This document shows, in pieces, positions 4,927-8,064 of a stretch of 8,064 nucleotides of DNA (positions are counted from its first letter, which is position 1; each line of letters opens with the position of its first letter). The notes beneath the pieces are model-generated. The model did no database searches. It saw only the letters and a program-made list of their open reading frames with translations, and was not told the DNA's origin. Location of the stretch: positions 1 through 8,064 of the forward strand of contig NZ_CALLDG010000074.1 of NCBI RefSeq assembly GCF_937999985.1, read 5' to 3'. The stretch is from an uncultured Corynebacterium sp. GTDB lineage: Bacteria; Actinomycetota; Actinomycetes; Mycobacteriales; Mycobacteriaceae. The position numbers and the translations under genes were made by a program.

Positions 4927-7344
4927 GTGGCGCACGCCAGCGAGCAAGCCAGCGCCGAAGTGCAGGCCGCCTCTTCGCGGGGACTCACGGCCGCCGAGGT
5001 TGAGGAGCGCAAGCAACGCGGCGAGGTGAATGCGCAGAGCCGCGGAACCGGCCGAAGCGTGGCACAGATCCTGCGTGCCAACATCTTTACCCGCGTCAAT
5101 GCCATCCTCGGCGTGCTGTGCGCGATCGTCCTGTCCACCGGTTCGGTCATAAACGCCGCCTTTGGCTTGCTCATTATTGCTAACTCCGCGGTGGGTGTGG
5201 TCCAGGAGCTGCGCGCCAAGAAGACCCTCGACAAGCTGCGTATCGTCGGCGAATCGGAACCCAGTGTCATCCGCGATGGCGAGGAAAAAACCATCCCGCA
5301 GCACGAAGTCGTCCTCGGGGACATCATCAAGCTGCGCAGCGGGGACGAGGTCGTGGTGGACGGTACGGTGGTGGCCGGCTCACTGCGCGTCGACGAATCC
5401 CAGCTGACCGGCGAGGCCGATGCCGTGAGCAAGGGCGAGGGCGACGAGATCCTCTCCGGATCCTTCGTCAACGAAGGCTCCGCCGTCTTCCGCGCCGATA
5501 AGGTGGGCGACGAGGCCTATGCGGCACGCCTAGCCTCCCAGGCCAGCGAGTTTTCGCTGACCGACTCCGTGCTTATGAACGGCATCAACAGCATCCTCAA
5601 GGTAATCACCTGGCTGCTTATCCCCACCGGCATCCTCACGATCTGGACCCAACTGGTCCGCTCCGATACGGGCCTGCGCGAATCCATCCTTTCCATGGCC
5701 GCGGCGATCGTCCCGATGGTGCCCGAGGGACTGGTTCTTATGACCTCCATCGCCTTCGCAGCGGGCGTGATTCGCCTTGGCAAGTACAAAGCCCTGGTCA
5801 ACGAGCTTGTCGCCATCGAAGGCCTCGCGCGCGTCGATACGGTGTGCACCGACAAGACCGGCACCCTCACCACCAATGAGATGGAGCTGGATTCCATCGT
5901 CGCTGCTGACGGTAGCGAAGCGGACGAAGCCTGGGCGCGCAACCTCGCCTCCATGCTGAACGCCCAGGACAACCTGAACGACACCGCCCGCTCCATCGTG
6001 GCCGGGCTGCGCGAGCGCGGTGTGGAACCCGACCAGTGGCAGGGCCACGAGATTCCCTTTAACTCGCGCTACAAGTTCTCCGGGTTCGTCTGCTCGGACG
6101 CAACTGCCTGGATCATGGGCGCCCCCGACGTACTTCTGCGGGAAGGTGGCCGCGCCGCAGAAACGGCCAAACAGCTGGGCGATCAGGGACTGCGCATCCT
6201 CGTGTTCGGCAAGCCCGAAGGCGCCGATGGGGAGGCCTGGGCCAACACGGACGACCTCAACATGGATTCCGCCCCGCAACTGAGCGAACCGGTGCTGGTG
6301 GTGCTCCGCCAGCAACTGCGCTCCGATGCCCGCGAAACGCTCGCGTACTTCGACGAGCAGAACGTGGACATCAAGGTGATTTCCGGCGACAACTCGGATT
6401 CCGTGGCGGCGGTCGCGCGCAAGGCAACCGACCGGGATCTCGTGGCGGTGGACGCCCGCACGCTGAACGGCCTGGACGACGAAGCCTTCGATGCGGAGAT
6501 CAAACGCGGAAACGTGTTCGGGCGCGTCAGTCCTGAACAGAAACAGCAGATGGTGGAATCCCTGCACCGCCAGAACCGCACGGTGGCCATGACCGGCGAC
6601 GGCGTCAATGACGTGCTGGCGCTGAAAAAGGCAGACATTGGCGTGGCCATGGGCTCGGGCGCACCCGCAACACGCAGTGTGGCGCAGCTAGTGTTGCTGA
6701 CGAACAAGTTCTCCGCATTACCGCGCGTGGTGGCCGAGGGGCGCCGGGTGATCGGCAACATCGAGCGCGTGGCGCATCTATTCCTGACGAAGACGGTGTA
6801 CTCGGTGGTGCTGGCGCTGGTGGTGGCGGTGCTGGGAATCTCTTTCCCGTTCCAGCCGATTCACGTGACGATCACCGGCTGGTTCACTATCGGCATCCCT
6901 GCGTTCATTCTGTCGCTAGCTCCGAACACGGAACGTCCGCGGGACGGTTTCGTCAGGCGTGTGCTGGCTTTGGCCATTCCCTCCGGTGTGCTCATCGGAG
7001 GCATCTGCGTGACGATGTGGATCATCATTTACCCCGGCGCGGAGGTGCCGGAAATTCAGCGGCAACAGGCCGGTACTGCCGTGCTGCTGGCGCTGATCGT
7101 CATGGGTTTGTGGGTGCTGGGTATTGTGGCGCGGCCGCTGAATTGGTGGAAGGTGCTTCTGCTGGCCGGCTGTGTGGGCGGCTACCTGGTGATCTTCCTG
7201 GCGCCACCGCTACGTGAGTTGTTGATTCTGCGCACGGGCAACCTGAAGCTGATGTTCACGGGGTTGGCCGTGGGCGCGGGCGGGGCGGTGCTCATTGAGG
7301 TTGTGCACCAGATTGCCGCCCGCCGGCAAGCGGCTGTGAGTTAG
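4927..7344 (+). CDS. ctpE: CtpE-like P-type (HAD-IC) cation-transporting ATPase
   Basis: An 805-residue membrane pump that couples ATP hydrolysis, through a phospho-aspartate, to cation transport. Order of parts: a short N-terminus without a metal-binding domain, helices 1-2 (about 55-90), the actuator loop with LTGEA (160-164), helices 3-4 with PEGL (266-269), the phosphorylation motif DKTGT with Asp309, a nucleotide-binding domain, SGDN (486-489), the hinge TGDGVND (556-562), and about six C-terminal helices from about 620 to 795. Length and sequence style match mycobacterial CtpE, reported as a calcium transporter. Two residues differ from calcium pumps of the SERCA/PacL type: the KGAPE lysine is Met397, and the helix-6 Asp of the TDGLPA motif is Ile in TIGIPA (654-659), so ion specificity is not readable. 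GTG start with AGGAGG 5 bases upstream. Its stop codon interlocks with that of the convergent ppa gene. Confidence 0.88.
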   Translation: MAHASEQASAEVQAASSRGLTAAEVEERKQRGEVNAQSRGTGRSVAQILRANIFTRVNAILGVLCAIVLSTGSVINAAFGLLIIANSAVGVVQELRAKKTLDKLRIVGESEPSVIRDGEEKTIPQHEVVLGDIIKLRSGDEVVVDGTVVAGSLRVDESQLTGEADAVSKGEGDEILSGSFVNEGSAVFRADKVGDEAYAARLASQASEFSLTDSVLMNGINSILKVITWLLIPTGILTIWTQLVRSDTGLRESILSMAAAIVPMVPEGLVLMTSIAFAAGVIRLGKYKALVNELVAIEGLARVDTVCTDKTGTLTTNEMELDSIVAADGSEADEAWARNLASMLNAQDNLNDTARSIVAGLRERGVEPDQWQGHEIPFNSRYKFSGFVCSDATAWIMGAPDVLLREGGRAAETAKQLGDQGLRILVFGKPEGADGEAWANTDDLNMDSAPQLSEPVLVVLRQQLRSDARETLAYFDEQNVDIKVISGDNSDSVAAVARKATDRDLVAVDARTLNGLDDEAFDAEIKRGNVFGRVSPEQKQQMVESLHRQNRTVAMTGDGVNDVLALKKADIGVAMGSGAPATRSVAQLVLLTNKFSALPRVVAEGRRVIGNIERVAHLFLTKTVYSVVLALVVAVLGISFPFQPIHVTITGWFTIGIPAFILSLAPNTERPRDGFVRRVLALAIPSGVLIGGICVTMWIIIYPGAEVPEIQRQQAGTAVLLALIVMGLWVLGIVARPLNWWKVLLLAGCVGGYLVIFLAPPLRELLILRTGNLKLMFTGLAVGAGGAVLIEVVHQIAARRQAAVS

Positions 7345-7823
7345 CCCTTGTAGCGCTCGATGGCCTCGTCGAGGATCTTCACTGCTTCCTCGGCGTTACC
7401 CCAACCGGAGCCGTTGACTTCCTTGCCCGGCTCCAGGTCCTTGTAGTGGACGAAGAAGTGCTCGATCTCGTTCTTGGTGAACTGGTCGATGTCCTCGATG
7501 TCCTGGAACTGGTCGAAGCGGACGTCGTCCAGCACTCACAGCAGCTTGTCGTCGCCGCCGGCCTCGTCGGTCATCTTGAACACGCCAACCGGGCGGGCCT
7601 CAACGATCACGCCGGGGAAGACCGGCTCCGGCAGGATCACCAGTGCGTCCAGCGGGTCGCCGTCCTCGCCCAGGGTGTGGTCGATGAAGCCGTAGTCGGC
7701 CGGGTATGCCATCGGGGTGAACAGGTAGCGGTCGAGGTGGACCTTGCCGGTTTCGTGGTCGATCTCGTACTTGTTGCGGGAACCCTTCGGGATTTCAACG
7801 GTTACTTCGATTTTTTTGCTCAT
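7341..7823 (-). CDS. ppa: Inorganic pyrophosphatase (family I), reading frame interrupted by UGA at codon 96
   Basis: Cytoplasmic enzyme splitting pyrophosphate into two phosphates, pulling adenylation and polymerase reactions forward. The frame is 160 codons long, a normal length, with no frameshift but one in-frame TGA at 7538-7536. Before it (residues 1-95) lie EIPKGSRNKYE (10-20), DRYLFTPMAYP (31-41), the metal-binding GEDGDPLD (52-59) and MTDEAGGDDK (84-93). By alignment with the E. coli enzyme, Asp54, Asp56, Asp59, Asp86, Asp91 and Lys93 are catalytic or metal ligands. After it come the last 64 residues with HFFVHYKDLEPGK and the catalytic Tyr127-Lys128. A 95-residue product should therefore be inactive, yet this enzyme is normally essential. 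The ATG at 7823 is preferred over 7832 because a -10 hexamer lies 7 bases upstream. Identity is certain; whether a full protein is made is not. Confidence 0.9.
7536..7538 (-). other. In-frame UGA at a Cys position in ppa (codon 96)
   Basis: The context reads D-D-K-L-L-UGA-V-L-D-D. Mycobacterial pyrophosphatase, as I recall it, has K-V-L-C-V here, and a single base change (TGC to TGA) explains the codon. The next codon is GTG, which could allow restart, but no Shine-Dalgarno sequence precedes it. Downstream, CUGGA (7532-7528) could pair with UCCAG (7507-7503), but this is a weak stem in conserved coding sequence and not a recognisable SECIS. Sequencing error, mutation, readthrough and recoding all remain open. 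Confidence 0.75.
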
Positions 7824-7830
7824 GCGCACC

Positions 7831-7836
7831 ATTCTA
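7831..7836 (-). promoter_or_regulatory. -10 element of ppa, leaderless start
   Basis: TAGAAT on the minus strand matches the consensus at five of six positions and stands 7 bases before the ATG at 7823, so the mRNA should begin at the start codon. An in-frame ATG at 7832 overlaps this hexamer and would not be transcribed. The expected -35 region (about 7854-7859) shows no good match and runs into the opposing -10. Confidence 0.55.
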
Positions 7837-7856
7837 ACCGAGCGCCTTTTTTCGGC

Positions 7857-7862
7857 TAGGGT
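7857..7862 (+). promoter_or_regulatory. -10 element of the divergent carboxypeptidase-like gene, leaderless start
   Basis: TAGGGT fits the TAnnnT pattern and stands 7 bases before the GTG at 7870. This supports that GTG rather than the in-frame GTG at 7861, which overlaps the hexamer. No clear -35; its expected position overlaps the ppa -10. Confidence 0.45.
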
Positions 7863-7869
7863 GAAACGA

Positions 7870-8064
7870 GTGAGTGAGCAGAAGTCCCTGAAAGTATGGC
7901 TGTGGAGCATCCTCGCCTTCGTGATCGTCGTGGCGGTCGTAGTGGGGGCTGCTGTGCTGTGGTCGATGAATGGCCGCTACGAGGTGCAGGCCGCCGAGCA
8001 GTTGGTGGAGCCCACCCCGGTGATGCACGCGCCAGAGGGGGACGTGCCGGATGTGCAGGCCGCT
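7870..8064 (+). CDS. Membrane-anchored envelope protein, N-terminal part, probable D-alanyl-D-alanine carboxypeptidase (partial)
   Basis: The first 65 codons of a gene that runs off the window. The product starts MSEQKSLKVW, followed by one hydrophobic helix at about residues 9-31 with positive charge only on the N-terminal side, then a Pro/Glu-rich extracytoplasmic linker. This is a signal anchor or uncleaved signal peptide. No catalytic domain is in view. The call to a D-Ala-D-Ala carboxypeptidase/endopeptidase (DacB, PBP4-like), which trims peptidoglycan stem peptides, rests on my recollection that corynebacteria have such a gene divergent from ppa and followed by tilS, hpt and ftsH. It could be another secreted protein. 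GTG 7870 is chosen for its leaderless promoter; GTG 7861 would add three residues. Confidence 0.6.
   Translation, partial: MSEQKSLKVWLWSILAFVIVVAVVVGAAVLWSMNGRYEVQAAEQLVEPTPVMHAPEGDVPDVQAA

Noticed and set aside
5530..6567. 345-codon open frame on the minus strand opposite the ATPase
   Set aside because: It is a high-GC shadow. Its translation has no domain, while the plus strand encodes all P-type ATPase motifs in order.
7503..7538. Possible SECIS hairpin after the ppa UGA (CUGGA/UCCAG, or GGAC/GUCC)
   Set aside because: The stems are short, compete with each other and lie in conserved coding sequence. The loop does not resemble a known bacterial SECIS well enough to list as a feature.
90..7823. 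Functional coupling of pyrophosphatase to the synthetase through PPi release by adenylation
   Set aside because: It is chemically plausible, but the genes are on separate transcripts over 3 kb apart, and ppa serves the whole cell.
1..8064. CRISPR array, prophage, integrase or toxin-antitoxin genes
   Set aside because: No regularly spaced repeats with unique spacers and no such protein motifs in any frame. The only tandem repeat is the 15-bp triplet, which has no spacers.

Overview
The window looks like chromosomal DNA of a high-GC actinobacterium, most probably a Corynebacterium. The grounds are high GC with strong G/C bias at third codon positions, a Pls/PosA-type membrane peptide synthetase, a CtpE-like P-type ATPase, and an actinobacterial family I pyrophosphatase divergent from what looks like the start of a cell-wall carboxypeptidase gene. 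Several genes also seem to have leaderless promoters of the kind common in this order. Species cannot be fixed from the sequence alone.

Layout. Bases 1-89 hold no gene but carry a nested stem-loop (3-48) downstream of the synthetase. Bases 90-4787 are a minus-strand block read from right to left: a single-domain rhodanese (4787-4476), a MarR-family regulator (4443-3997) and a 1299-residue Pls-type non-ribosomal peptide synthetase (3989-90). MarR and the synthetase are 7 bp apart and probably co-transcribed. MarR has its own good promoter inside the end of the rhodanese gene. The 139-bp gap 4788-4926 is a divergent control region with a 15-bp tandem triplication and possible SD-masking hairpins. 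Bases 4927-7344 (+) encode a P-type ATPase of the CtpE kind. Its stop codon interlocks with the stop of the convergent ppa gene (7823-7341, -). A 46-bp divergent promoter region then leads to the first 65 codons of a membrane-anchored protein, probably a D-alanyl-D-alanine carboxypeptidase, cut by the window edge.

Main observations. (1) The synthetase has the adenylation - carrier - six-helix - three-hexapeptide-domain layout known from epsilon-poly-L-lysine synthetase. I read its specificity code as D-A-E-S-I-G-T-V-V-K, which is lysine-like, so it may make a lysine homopolymer. (2) The ppa reading frame is clean except for a UGA at codon 96, where actinobacterial relatives have Cys. The catalytic Tyr-Lys pair lies downstream of it. 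This is a sequencing error, a real null mutation of a normally essential gene, a split protein, or recoding (readthrough or selenocysteine), and it should be settled first. (3) Four genes have a -10 hexamer only 6-8 bases before the start codon, while the synthetase and the ATPase have AGGAGG ribosome binding sites.

How the genes work together. MarR is the obvious candidate regulator of the synthetase. The rhodanese may feed the same transcript. The ATPase, ppa and carboxypeptidase genes look like separate housekeeping or envelope functions, and no functional link to the synthetase is shown by the sequence.
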